Below, in pieces: positions 18,024-28,700 of a stretch of 64,000 bases of DNA. Made by a program: the position numbers and the translations under genes. How positions within the stretch are numbered: position 1 is the first letter of the stretch; every line of letters starts with the position of its first letter. Below the pieces are notes generated by a model. The model ran no database searches, was not told where the DNA came from, and saw only the letters and a program-made list of their open reading frames with translations. Source of the stretch: Nitrosopumilus sp. (GTDB lineage: Archaea > Thermoproteota > Nitrososphaeria > Nitrososphaerales > Nitrosopumilaceae); the NCBI RefSeq assembly GCF_025699125.1, contig NZ_JAILWC010000003.1, positions 248,001 to 312,000 on the forward strand, read 5' to 3'.

Positions 18024-19354
18024 TGGCAAACATCACATTTACAATACCTTCAGTTTTGAACCAAAGCGGAGGGGAGAAAAAGACTGAGATTTCAGCTGAT
18101 TCCCTTACTGATGCCTTTGCCAAAATTTCAGAATTAATGGGTGATGACTTTAAGAGAAGAGTTTTGGAGGGTGATGGCACCCCACGCTCATTGATTAATA
18201 TCTACATCAATGGAAAGAATGCAAAATTCTCTAGCGGCATGGACACTTTACTAAAAGACGGTGATGAAGTTTACATTTTGCCTGCAGTAGCTGGTGGTTC
18301 AGAAGAACTATCTGCAAAAGAGCTTGATAGATTTTCACGACAAGTAATGCTTGAAGAGATTGGCTACAATGGACAACTAAAACTAAAAAATTCCAAAGTC
18401 TGTGTTGTTGGGGTTGGCGGTTTGGGAAATCCAATTACGTCAAGGTTGGCTGCAATGGGGGTTGGAACTCTGAGAATTGTTGACAGAGATGTAATTGAAT
18501 TATCAAATTTGCACAGACAAACAATGTTTGATGAGGATGATGTTGGCCAAATCAAAGTTGAAGTAGCTGCAAAAAAATTACAGAAACTAAATCCTGATTG
18601 TAACATAGAGGCATTAGCAGTATCTGTTAATGATTACACTGCACTTGAAGTAGTTGAAGGGTGTGATGTTGTAATTGATGCACTTGATAGTGTCAATGCA
18701 AGATATGCGTTAAACAAAGCATGTGTGAAATTTGGAATTCCGTTTGTAACAGGAGCTGCAGTTGGGGTTTCAGGACAAGCATTTACTATTCTACCAAAAG
18801 AATCCGCATGTTATTTCTGTATGTTCCCTGATCTAAATGAGGATACAATGCCGACATGTAGTATTGAGGGTGTTCATCCATCAATACTGTCTATAGTTGG
18901 TGGAATAGAAGTTGCAGAAGCTGTAAAAATTATTATTGGGAAAAAACCAAGTCTGTCTGAAAAAATACTTCACATTGATTTGGAAAACCTTGACTTTAAC
19001 AGTGTCAGAACATTTCGAGCTGAGGAATGTCCAATTTGCGGAACAGGAAAACTTGAAGTCATTCCTAAAGAAGAATTAATCTTGGAAGAACTGTGTGGCA
19101 GAAACAGGGGAAAGCGAACATACTCTATTACTCCAACTGAAACATTTGATCTTGATGTAAATAATGTAACTGGCATTGCAAAAGAGAAAGGATTCCTTGT
19201 AGAAAATCAGGGAAACTTGGGATTGTCAATGAGAACTAATGAATTGTCTGTAAGTTTTATGAAGAAGGGATCGGCAGTTATTGTTGGTCCAAAAGATGAG
19301 GCAGAAGCTATTGCATTATACAAAAGCCTCTTAGGAAGAGAGATCAAGGCATAA
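18023..19354 (+). CDS. Ubiquitin-like (MoaD/ThiS) - E1-like (MoeB/ThiF) fusion protein
   Basis: 443 aa starting at GTG. Residues 1-92 are a MoaD-like beta-grasp domain ending YILPAVAGG (85-92), the diglycine tail of a sulfur carrier or SAMP. Residues 93-335 are a MoeB-type adenylating domain: FSRQVMLEEIGYNGQ, ATP loop VGVGGLGNP (129-137), DRDVIELSNLHRQ, zinc cysteines in CYFC and CPIC, and a PTCSIEGV catalytic-Cys motif. The last 90 residues are an extra alpha/beta domain. The carrier tail is internal, so either it acts in cis after cleavage at GG-SEE or the N-domain has only a structural role. Likely pathways are molybdopterin, thiamine/cysteine sulfur transfer or protein sampylation. Confidence 0.88.
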   Translation: MANITFTIPSVLNQSGGEKKTEISADSLTDAFAKISELMGDDFKRRVLEGDGTPRSLINIYINGKNAKFSSGMDTLLKDGDEVYILPAVAGGSEELSAKELDRFSRQVMLEEIGYNGQLKLKNSKVCVVGVGGLGNPITSRLAAMGVGTLRIVDRDVIELSNLHRQTMFDEDDVGQIKVEVAAKKLQKLNPDCNIEALAVSVNDYTALEVVEGCDVVIDALDSVNARYALNKACVKFGIPFVTGAAVGVSGQAFTILPKESACYFCMFPDLNEDTMPTCSIEGVHPSILSIVGGIEVAEAVKIIIGKKPSLSEKILHIDLENLDFNSVRTFRAEECPICGTGKLEVIPKEELILEELCGRNRGKRTYSITPTETFDLDVNNVTGIAKEKGFLVENQGNLGLSMRTNELSVSFMKKGSAVIVGPKDEAEAIALYKSLLGREIKA

Positions 19355-19513
19355 TCTAGGCTGTAAAATTTACATAAATAATTAGAAATAAATGAAATAT
19401 CTAAAGATCATTTTATTAATTTAAGAATAAATATCATGTATGTATTCAAATGTTATAGAAAATTCATAAAATTTTAAAATATTGTAAAATAATCCCAAGA
19501 TCTGTTCATATTG

Positions 19514-19568
19514 TGGACAAATTGTCCATTAGGCTTAAATACAAACTTTAAAGAAAAATGCTAATAAC
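19514..19568 (+). promoter_or_regulatory. S-layer gene promoter with upstream palindrome
   Basis: A perfect inverted repeat, TGGACAAATTGTCCA (19514-19528), sits immediately upstream of a TATA-like CTTAAATA (19534-19541). With archaeal spacing the transcript would begin near 19564, leaving only about 5 nt of leader before the ATG at 19569. The palindrome overlaps or abuts the BRE/TFB site, which fits a repressor or an activator operator. Confidence 0.55.
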
Positions 19569-22500
19569 ATGAATAACGAAATAGGACGTAAAATAACTAG
19601 TCTTACATTAATGACAATTATGTTAGCCGGTGGTTTGACATTTGCTGCTCCATCTATGATGCCAGTAGCATTTGCAGCCAACGCTAACCTATTTGTTTCC
19701 GCAGAAAACTCACAGTTTGATAACTACATGTCAGGACCTCAAGTAATTGAGGTCGTCGTAATTGATTCAGACATTAATGATACAGATGAGGCAAAAGGTG
19801 AACCAGACGTTACAGTTAACGGCAAGGATCTTAGAATGGTTCAAGCAGTTGATGGTAACTGGTATGGTTACTTTGCAGACAGAGATATGGCCCAAATCGC
19901 AGACTCTACTGCTACCATCACAGGTGGTGCAGCAGGAAATGGTCTTGACTTTGGTACATTATGTACTGCTGCATCCGGAGAAACAGTTCTTGGATTCTCA
20001 GTTGCACAAACAGTAGGAGTTGCTGTACCACACACAGGTAATGGAGGGCAGAATGGTACCTCTACAGGTGGTGATATTACAGGAATATGTACAGCAGCAA
20101 CAACTGGTGTTGCTAATGGCACAATTAATGTTGTCAGAGAAGCAAAAGATCCAAATACCAACAGCAATGTTGACATAGGCCAAATTGGTCTAACAGGTTC
20201 TGTTAACTGGCCTTTCATCCAACTCTATCAATTCAACCCAACTGGTAATATTGTCGTACAGTACAACAAAGGTGGTGGTGCTCAATCAACAACACTCACA
20301 TTTGATTCTGTTGATCAATTTGCCGGTGTAAGTTTAGATAGAGCAGTGTATCCTCGACTATCTCAGGTGCATGCCACAATCACTGATTTGTGGTTAAACA
20401 TTGACCCAACCGATGAAGATTCATGGACATTCGGAACAAACTCCGCCAACAGTACATCTGTTGGATCATACTACCAAGTTTTCAATGAAAACGGTGGTGA
20501 TGGTGGTGATGCAATCAACATCGGTGGCACTTTAGATAGTTTGATGTGTGAAGACAACTGTAGATTGTTAGTAAATGTCAATGTACAAGGTGCAGCCAAC
20601 AAAGTTCTGACAATTCAGGACAATGGTGACTCACAAATTACTGTTTTAACTACTAACGATGCTTCAACAGCAAGCGTAGATGGTGAAACAGATGTACTAG
20701 GACGTACTTCAGTCCCAGTTACAATTGTCGAACAGGGCCCAAACAGCGGTGTATTTGGTACATATGATGAATCAGATACATCCGTATTGAAAATTACTAG
20801 CAATGCAGCAAGGGGAACCTCTGCATCTATTGATTACAATGAAAGCCCAGTGACAGTTCTTGTGGGATTCAGCTTTGCAACAGTCGATATACAGCCAACA
20901 GATGACGAATGGACCTCTGGTGAAGAGATCCCAGTAATCATCGTAGATGGTGATGCTAACAAAAACAGTAGAGCAGATGAAGACTTGGACTTGTTTAATC
21001 CAGACGTTGTAGTGATTCCAGCCTTAACAACTGGTGATCCATTTACAATTGGTGAAGCAGGTCTAACCGCTGCACAAGCACTCTTCATTAACTACTCTGC
21101 TGCAACTGTAAATCCTGATAGTACTCTGCAATTATCTGGTGGTGTTACAAACTTAACATCCTCAGTAACTGTAGACAAGTTCAGTGAGAGAGCAATCTTG
21201 ACTCAAACTGCACAAACAGGAGGTTCTACAGGTGTTAACGCAACTGTTATCGACTTTAATACGACATTTGATGAGTTAAAGAATACAATCCGCGACACAA
21301 CAAGCTCAACTTTCCATGGATTCAACTTCCTTAACATTGATGTTAGAAGTTTGCAATCATCTGGTGTGGTAGATGTTTACTTGCTAAACAGTACTGACCA
21401 GATCATCAACTCTACAGGTAGACTTGATGATGCAACCCTCAAAGCATTCAAAATCGGGGAGGATGTTAGTGTACAAAGCATTAACAGATTATCCGATACT
21501 GTTAACAATGAACTCTTTGATACATGGACAGGCACAAGTCAAATTGGTATGTTGATCACTTTGAATAATTCAAATTCAGGTCAAACACCAAACATTGACA
21601 CAACTGATGCTATTGTTGCAGACTTCTTCTCATTTGGTTTCATCGATGATGGTTATCAGGCAGACGAAAGAATTGCTAACCAACTCATCAGAATTGAAGC
21701 TGAAGAAACAGGTGATAATACAAGTACCTTTGAAGGTAGCTTGGAATATATCATGATCAACCAACTTAACATATTAGACGTATCCACATATACAGGCCTA
21801 TCTACAATTGCCAATGACCCAAGTTTCATTGTAATTGAAGATTTGACTGATGAGGATTCACCAAGAGTCAACTATAACGACAGAGGTGCAGACGGCGTTG
21901 TTACTCAAGTTGCAGATCAAGAAGAAGCTCCATCTCATTCAGGTGTAGTATCATTTGACCAAAGCTCATACAAGAACGCTGACACAGTTACAATTACATT
22001 AGAAGACTTAGATCTTAACGTAGATTCTGACCTTATTGATATCTTTACAGTAGTCACCAATGTTGGTGATCCAGTTAGAGACCAAGTTGGTTCTGGTACA
22101 TTCAGTACCACATCAGCATTAAACAATGGTACATCCATTGAACTCTCAAATGGTGACCAATTAGGAAGATTACTTGATGTCACATTTGATGATGAATTAT
22201 GGACAGCAGCCAACAGTTGTGGATTAGATTCCTCAATTGATGCTGGTTTAGCGGCAACTGGTTTCACACTAATTGAAACTGGTGTCGAAACCGGTGTCTT
22301 TGTTGGTAACTTCCAAATCCCAGGAGCATGGTGTAGATCAGGTGCAACAACATCTGAATCTGTCACCGGTCTTGACATTGAAGTCAACTATGTTGACTTT
22401 AGAGACGCATCTGGTGAAATCATCGAAGTTGGCGACTCCGCAGGAGTTCGTGCAAATACAGGTTCAGTTAGTCTAGACAGAACAGTCTATCCAGTACCAT

Positions 22501-24653
22501 TTGGTACCCCGGCTAGATATGACACCAATACATCCAATTCCCCAAGTAGTAGATCATTGTTCCCAATCCACCAAACTGGAATGGATTCAACAACTGGTCT
22601 AGGAACAGGTGAATTCCTTGAAAAGGGTGGTCTGACTATCCACGTTAGAGTTAACGATCCAGACTTTGATACTTCCGCAAGTGGTGAGGATATCATTGCA
22701 TCAAACTCCACAGCAGGCGTAGGACCTGTCAAGCTCTCTATTATTAGAGGTGCTAGCACAGTAATCTTGGGTCACGCAGGTGGACCTGCCGCATTAGCCG
22801 GTACAATTGACACTGATAATTCAGACGTCAAGAAGACCAGACAATTCGGTCCAATGGTTGAAATCGCACCAGATGCAGGAATATTCGAGTCTGATATCTT
22901 AATTAGATACACTGATGGTCCAGCAAGTACCACATGTCCAGTTACTAATAACTTTATACCAATTAACGGCGCAGTCGATAATGGTGATAATTCAGTAACT
23001 GACAGATTTGACAAAGCCGCAAGCACCGGTAATTATTGTATCCTACAAGGAGATATTCTCCAAGTAGAATACACTGATCCAGCTGATGCTTCCGGTGATG
23101 AAAATACTGTAACGGACTCTGCTACTTTTGACCTAAGAAACGGTGTATTGCAATCTGACAAATCTGTGTATATTATCGGCTCTGACATGATCTTGACCCT
23201 CATTGAGCCAGACCTTGATCTGGACAATGACCAGGCTGAGACATATGACTTGGACTTAATCGAATGGGACTCTGATGCAGCCACAATTACCATGGGTAAT
23301 AAAGGTGGTTCAGCATCTAATAACGGAGCCGCATTTGACCCAGAACCACTTAACTTTAGAGAAACAGGTGACTCTACTGGTATCTTCCAGATAGTCGTCG
23401 AGATTCCTAACGCCTTAGGTGGTGACAACTTAGAAAGAGGAGAAGAAATTGTCCTCGAGTATACTGACTGGGGTCCATCAGGAGCTGATTATGTTGGTAA
23501 CGAAGATGAAGATGTCAACTTGACAATATTCACTTCAAACTTTGGCGCAACCATAGAACTTGACCAAAAAGTTTACACATGGACTGATAAAGTATACATC
23601 ACTGTTGTCGCACCAGATCACAACTTTGATAGTAACTTAGTTGACGAAATCGGTGATACCGATTCTGACCCAATTAAAATTGCTACCAGAGGACATGATA
23701 TTGACAATTACAAACTTGTCGAAACTGGTACTGACACTGGCATCTTCACTGGTGAAGTAATCCTTACAGGATTCTTACACGATGCAGATGGCATTACAGG
23801 CGATGATACTAATCCAACAACCTCCGCTGATGGCTCAGGGCCAACAGACGGATTCCTAGAAACTGATGATGATGACGGACTTACAGTCTCCTTTGAATTC
23901 TCAGAGGATGAAACCGTAGTCGGTTCAGCACTTATCAGATGGAATATTGGTGAAGTTCAGTGGCTTGAAGCAAGTTATCCAGCAAGCGGAACAGGTGTTG
24001 TAAGAGTTATTGACCCAGACATGAACTTAGATCCAGAAGCAGTCGACAACTTCGATGTCGATGTGTGGTCTGACTCCGATGCCGGAGGTATTGACCTTAC
24101 TGTAACTGAGACTAATGAGGCAACTGGAATCTTCGAAGGTACTGTGTTCTTCACAACTACTGACGAATCTTCTGGTCACAGACTCAGAGTCGCAGAAGGT
24201 GACACTGTCACCGCAGAATATGAGGACAATACACTACCTGATCCATACACAACTGCAGATGAACTTGATATTACTGCCACTTCACTAATCGGTACTGTTG
24301 TACCACCTCTCGAGAGAGCACCAGCTGCTAACTTGAGAACAGTTGACGCATTCGGTAACAGTTTAGATACTGTTGCAGTTGATCAACAGGTGCAAATCAG
24401 TGCTGACTTAGCAAATGGTCAGGATAGAGAGCAAGCATTTGCATACTTGGTACAGATTCAGGATGGTAACGGTGTTACAGTCTCACTAGCATGGATTACA
24501 GGTTCACTATCTGCTGGTCAATCATTCAGCCCAGCATTATCATGGATTCCAACCGAAAGTGGTAGCTACACAGCAACCGCATTTGTCTGGGAATCAGTTG
24601 ATAATCCTACGGCATTATCACCACCAGTTAGCACAACAATAACTGTACAGTAA
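19569..24653 (+). CDS. slaA: Major S-layer protein (SlaA-like)
   Basis: 1694 aa. Residues 1-36 form a Sec signal peptide ending MPVAFA-ANANLF. The mature part is a very acidic chain of repeated immunoglobulin-like domains, each with turns such as DIDLNVDSDLIDI-type acidic loops and TGIF/TGVF strands (ETGVFVGNF, DAGIFESDI, DTGIFTGEV, ATGIFEGTV). No C-terminal membrane segment is present. Size, start sequence and place beside the complex III-like genes match the S-layer protein of Nitrosopumilus maritimus (Nmar_1547 as I recall). It forms the outer lattice and negatively charged pores around the cell. Codon use is strongly selected (GGT, AAC, ATC, GAC rich) compared with neighbours, consistent with very high expression. 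Confidence 0.93.
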   Translation: MNNEIGRKITSLTLMTIMLAGGLTFAAPSMMPVAFAANANLFVSAENSQFDNYMSGPQVIEVVVIDSDINDTDEAKGEPDVTVNGKDLRMVQAVDGNWYGYFADRDMAQIADSTATITGGAAGNGLDFGTLCTAASGETVLGFSVAQTVGVAVPHTGNGGQNGTSTGGDITGICTAATTGVANGTINVVREAKDPNTNSNVDIGQIGLTGSVNWPFIQLYQFNPTGNIVVQYNKGGGAQSTTLTFDSVDQFAGVSLDRAVYPRLSQVHATITDLWLNIDPTDEDSWTFGTNSANSTSVGSYYQVFNENGGDGGDAINIGGTLDSLMCEDNCRLLVNVNVQGAANKVLTIQDNGDSQITVLTTNDASTASVDGETDVLGRTSVPVTIVEQGPNSGVFGTYDESDTSVLKITSNAARGTSASIDYNESPVTVLVGFSFATVDIQPTDDEWTSGEEIPVIIVDGDANKNSRADEDLDLFNPDVVVIPALTTGDPFTIGEAGLTAAQALFINYSAATVNPDSTLQLSGGVTNLTSSVTVDKFSERAILTQTAQTGGSTGVNATVIDFNTTFDELKNTIRDTTSSTFHGFNFLNIDVRSLQSSGVVDVYLLNSTDQIINSTGRLDDATLKAFKIGEDVSVQSINRLSDTVNNELFDTWTGTSQIGMLITLNNSNSGQTPNIDTTDAIVADFFSFGFIDDGYQADERIANQLIRIEAEETGDNTSTFEGSLEYIMINQLNILDVSTYTGLSTIANDPSFIVIEDLTDEDSPRVNYNDRGADGVVTQVADQEEAPSHSGVVSFDQSSYKNADTVTITLEDLDLNVDSDLIDIFTVVTNVGDPVRDQVGSGTFSTTSALNNGTSIELSNGDQLGRLLDVTFDDELWTAANSCGLDSSIDAGLAATGFTLIETGVETGVFVGNFQIPGAWCRSGATTSESVTGLDIEVNYVDFRDASGEIIEVGDSAGVRANTGSVSLDRTVYPVPFGTPARYDTNTSNSPSSRSLFPIHQTGMDSTTGLGTGEFLEKGGLTIHVRVNDPDFDTSASGEDIIASNSTAGVGPVKLSIIRGASTVILGHAGGPAALAGTIDTDNSDVKKTRQFGPMVEIAPDAGIFESDILIRYTDGPASTTCPVTNNFIPINGAVDNGDNSVTDRFDKAASTGNYCILQGDILQVEYTDPADASGDENTVTDSATFDLRNGVLQSDKSVYIIGSDMILTLIEPDLDLDNDQAETYDLDLIEWDSDAATITMGNKGGSASNNGAAFDPEPLNFRETGDSTGIFQIVVEIPNALGGDNLERGEEIVLEYTDWGPSGADYVGNEDEDVNLTIFTSNFGATIELDQKVYTWTDKVYITVVAPDHNFDSNLVDEIGDTDSDPIKIATRGHDIDNYKLVETGTDTGIFTGEVILTGFLHDADGITGDDTNPTTSADGSGPTDGFLETDDDDGLTVSFEFSEDETVVGSALIRWNIGEVQWLEASYPASGTGVVRVIDPDMNLDPEAVDNFDVDVWSDSDAGGIDLTVTETNEATGIFEGTVFFTTTDESSGHRLRVAEGDTVTAEYEDNTLPDPYTTADELDITATSLIGTVVPPLERAPAANLRTVDAFGNSLDTVAVDQQVQISADLANGQDREQAFAYLVQIQDGNGVTVSLAWITGSLSAGQSFSPALSWIPTESGSYTATAFVWESVDNPTALSPPVSTTITVQ

Positions 24654-24670
24654 GAAACTAGTTCACATTA

Positions 24671-24689
24671 TCCTTTTTTTCTTTTTTTT
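24671..24689 (+). terminator. U-tract terminator after the S-layer gene
   Basis: Starting 18 nt after the stop codon there are two runs of seven and eight T separated by a single C. Archaeal RNA polymerase terminates on such U-tracts without a hairpin. It probably separates the abundant S-layer mRNA from the next gene. Confidence 0.6.
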
Positions 24690-24763
24690 GAATCCTCTTT
24701 AACGTAAGTTGTAGACAATTTTTCCAGAAGCAATATCTAGGAGATAATTAACAATTAATTAAA

Positions 24764-25732
24764 ATGAAATTTCAAATTCTATTTTCTGTTTTGATTGTTT
24801 TACTAATTGTAAACACTCCAAATTCATTTTCAGAACTGGAATTATTTACAAACAGCAAAGTGTACTCTCCTGCACATACCCTACAAGTTTATGGAAAAGG
24901 GTTGCCTGAAGAAAATTTGATTATACGAATTTTTGCCCCTGATGAATCCATTGCAAAATTTGATCAGATAACTACTAAACCAGACGGCTCTTTCAATTAC
25001 GGTTTGATGACTTGGCCTCAACCATCCACAAATCTTCCCTTTGGGACATATGCTGTGGAAGTGATTAGTACTCAGCAAAACGGCATCTCGCAAAAGATTG
25101 ATGTAAAATTTTCAGCTACAACAGACCTGGTTGACGTACCTGTCGAAAGAATTGTAAATACACTGGTCTTTGCTCCTGAAACTGCGGCAATAAACAATCC
25201 AATTCGAGTATTTGTGCAAACTACCAGTGATGGTTTGTTAATTGGAAATGAACCTGCAGAATTATTGGGAACCACCCATGTTCATCTGCCTTCTGGAATT
25301 TCCATCCCTCTATCAAATTCATTTAAGACTCTTCATCAGGGATTGTACTATGTTGATTATATTCCCAGAGAAGAAGGAACACATGTGTTTCACGTGGTTG
25401 CTTTTACTCAAGGAACCACATCTCATGGCTCTGCTGCAACTAATGTCCTAAGTCAAGATCTTGGTGGAATTTCAGAGCAAATAATTAAACTAAATTCAAT
25501 TTTGGATGAGACATCAGAAGAACTTGATGTTCTCAAATCTGAAATAGCAGGATTTGATACAACATTAAAACGCGCAAGTGTTCAAATTGATGAAAACATT
25601 GGAACAATTACAGAATCCGTGAAATCTATCACTGAGGCTTCCTCCCAACTCAATGCACTAATGTTGCCAATTATTGCATCAATTGGATTAATTGTTGCAC
25701 TGCAAGTAGCAATTCTTACCAGACGAAGATAG
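24764..25732 (+). CDS. Membrane-anchored surface protein with beta-sandwich and coiled coil
   Basis: 322 aa. A signal peptide (1-23, LIVLLIVNTPNSFS) precedes two beta-sandwich domains; the first (VYSPAHTLQVYGKGLPE, KPDGSFNYG, FGTYAVEV) resembles macroglobulin MG2-type domains. A coiled coil at about 240-295 (ILDETSEELDVLKSEIAG) and a C-terminal transmembrane helix with RRR stop-transfer (299-322) follow. The topology is outside-facing domain on a stalk, suited to a membrane anchor or spacer under the S-layer. It starts 8 nt before the subtilase gene, so the two are probably one transcription unit. No family name is assigned with confidence. Confidence 0.75.
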   Translation: MKFQILFSVLIVLLIVNTPNSFSELELFTNSKVYSPAHTLQVYGKGLPEENLIIRIFAPDESIAKFDQITTKPDGSFNYGLMTWPQPSTNLPFGTYAVEVISTQQNGISQKIDVKFSATTDLVDVPVERIVNTLVFAPETAAINNPIRVFVQTTSDGLLIGNEPAELLGTTHVHLPSGISIPLSNSFKTLHQGLYYVDYIPREEGTHVFHVVAFTQGTTSHGSAATNVLSQDLGGISEQIIKLNSILDETSEELDVLKSEIAGFDTTLKRASVQIDENIGTITESVKSITEASSQLNALMLPIIASIGLIVALQVAILTRRR

Positions 25733-25740
25733 TTATAATA

Positions 25741-28700
25741 ATGCAAGAAAACCAATTTAACTGGATGCCCAAAGCGGCCATTTTCTTTTCAATAATTCTG
25801 CTTTCATCTGTATTGGCAAACTCGTATGCGACAACTGGTGATTTAATTTTAGATGATCATTCAGTTACACCCGTTTTTGATTCTGAAATATTTGATATGG
25901 ATTACACTTTTTTTAAAGAAAATGATTTTAAGAGATATCTGATTTTTGGAACAGACACACAAGATCTTGATTTTTTAAAAAACAATTCATTGTATGGAAT
26001 ACGATCTGATGCTGGTTTTTTTTACGTCTCTGTTCTTTCTGAAAAATCTGTCTCTAATCTTGTAGCACAAGGTTACCATGTCATTGAGGATTCCAAATTG
26101 GATTTTCATTCAACTGATGATGTAATTTCCGATTCTTCAAGAATTGGTAAGATAACAGGATCAAGTGATGCTAAAAAAAAATATGATGCCTCAGGTAATG
26201 GAACAATAATAGCCATTGTAGATACTGGGGTTGATTTTTCAAATCCTGACATTCAGCATTCACTTGCACGAGATAAAATCAATCATCCAATAATGCTTGA
26301 TCCTGATGGACAAGGAATTGTTCTGACAAATGCTACTTTCTTTGCCTATATTGATGAGAATGAAATTATCAGAAATTACAGCAAACCCCTTCCGCCAGAC
26401 ATGACTTCATCTGTATACGTCAATAAAGATGGAGTTTTCCTTGACGTGTCTCAGGGAGGTAAGGGAAGTAAGATTCCAATTTACAATTCATTTTTTCCAC
26501 AACTTGGTACCTCGCCAATTTTTGATGGAATACTTGACAAAGACATGAAGATTGGAGAAAATAATAGAAACTACATAAAATCAAAAAGTGGAATCTATCA
26601 TCTTGGTGTAATCTATCAGGGAGCAACACAAGGACCACTAGCCAGAATACAAGTTGTGCCGGTTCTTGTAGTTGATTCGTTTATTCCTGGAGTTTATGAT
26701 ACTATAATTCCAGATATGAGTACCTCTTGGAAAGACTACACTAGATTTGATCTAAAGCAAGGCCAAACACCAAAATATGATTTTGATTTCACTGATGAAA
26801 AACCAATTGTATTGGGCAGTGGTAAAGAGTTTCTAGTATTTGATTCAAACAATGATGGAAAAAATGATTACAGTGCAGGAACATTTGGTGCACAAGTTCT
26901 TGATGTTTATGGTGTGATTAGAAATAATGTGACTGACATTGATGATTCATTACAAGCAATAAATGGAACATTACTTCCAGCATTGGATTCAGATGGAAAC
27001 TTTTTTGGTATAATGAGTGATTTTATGGGTCATGGAACATCAAGTGCAGCTTCCATCACATCACGAGGTCAGGAAATTTATGACATTTACAACAATACAG
27101 AAAAACATTCCATTATTGGCGTTGCACCTGATGCAAAGATTGTACCGGTAAAGGCACTCTGGTTTGGTGATACAGTTTATGGTTGGTTGTGGTCTGCAGG
27201 GTTTGAAAACAAAGATCACAATTGGAAATTCTCAGGTGAGCCCAAAGTTGATATCATTTCTAATAGCTGGGGCGTTTCAACTTTCCCTTCTTTTAACGCA
27301 TCTCCGGGAATGGATGTGCTGTCATTGATTCTAAGTGTACTTGTGACTCCACACTCTTTAGATGATGATTATCCCGGAATAACAATAGTTTCAAGCGCAG
27401 GAAATTCCGGACATGGATACGGGACAATTGGATTGCCAAATGCATCGCCTTTTGGAATTTCAGTAGGTGCTACAACTAACAATGTCTTTGTAGGGTATGG
27501 TCCGTTCAAAGACCAGCCCAGATTTGGAAACTCTACTATTTATCATGATGATGTTGTAGATTTTTCAAGCAGAGGCCCGGGCTCCATTGGTGATCCAAAA
27601 CCTGACATCATGAGCATTGGTGCGCACGGTTTTACACCATCAAATGTTTTGAAAATTAAAAAAGACTCCAAGGAAGAATCTTTCTCATTATTTGGAGGTA
27701 CCAGCATGGCAGCTCCCCTAGTTTCTGGAAGCGCTGCGATATTGATGGAGGAAATGAGAAAACAATCTCAAGACTATGATCCATTTCTGATTAAAAACAT
27801 CCTAATGTCTACTGCAACAGATCTTCAAAACGATCCATTCACTCAAGGTTCAGGCCTGGTAAATGTTGAAGCTGCATTGAATTATGTTCATGGTGATGAC
27901 GGAGTATTCATCGTGTATAATGATAAATCATATGATAATATCAAAAAAATTCTTGAACCTGCAATTGGAAATATCAATTCAACTAAGATAGGATTTGATC
28001 AGTTTCAACTTTCTTCGTCATCTCTTCCTATGACTAGCTGGTTTGGAGGTCAATTAAATCCCGGAGATAGAAGTACTGCCACTTTTACAATTAATAATCC
28101 AACTGATGAAGAACTCTCAATTAATGTAAAATCTCAAACACTATCTCTTATTACAAAAAATCAATATGATGGAAAGACTGTTGTACGACAACAAGATTCC
28201 ATCTTAAATAAAACTGATGCATTCATTCCAAACTATGTCAAACTGTCTGATGTTACTAATCATGAAAAGATTGGAGATTTCTTTGATGATCAAAATCCAA
28301 TTCCAGACGAATCTACATTAATGATAGTCAATGTGAATTTTCCATTTGCAGACTTTATGAATAACACATCTGATGTATACGCTGATGATCTCAAAATCTC
28401 TTCATTATACCTTTATGATTGGCTTGATAACAATAACGACACAAAAATTACAAGCAATGAATTATCCATGGTAAATAGAGCTGGTTCATGGGGAACAGTT
28501 CAAGAGTTAAGAGTTTCAGAACCTAATGAAAAGTTTGAAGGAATACCACTAGTAGGAGTTTATCCAGTTCCAACAAAATATTCTTACTGGCTAGGTGATA
28601 CAAAACAAAATTCGACTTCTATGGATTATACCATCTCTGCAAGTTATTATCAAAAAGAAAAATGGTCCATGCTCTGGCCTGAATCTGAAACAATTACTGT

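Noticed and set aside
19762..24653. Several 60-150 codon open frames on both strands inside the S-layer gene
   Set aside because: Shadow frames produced by its codon bias; the 1694-codon frame with a signal peptide explains the region.
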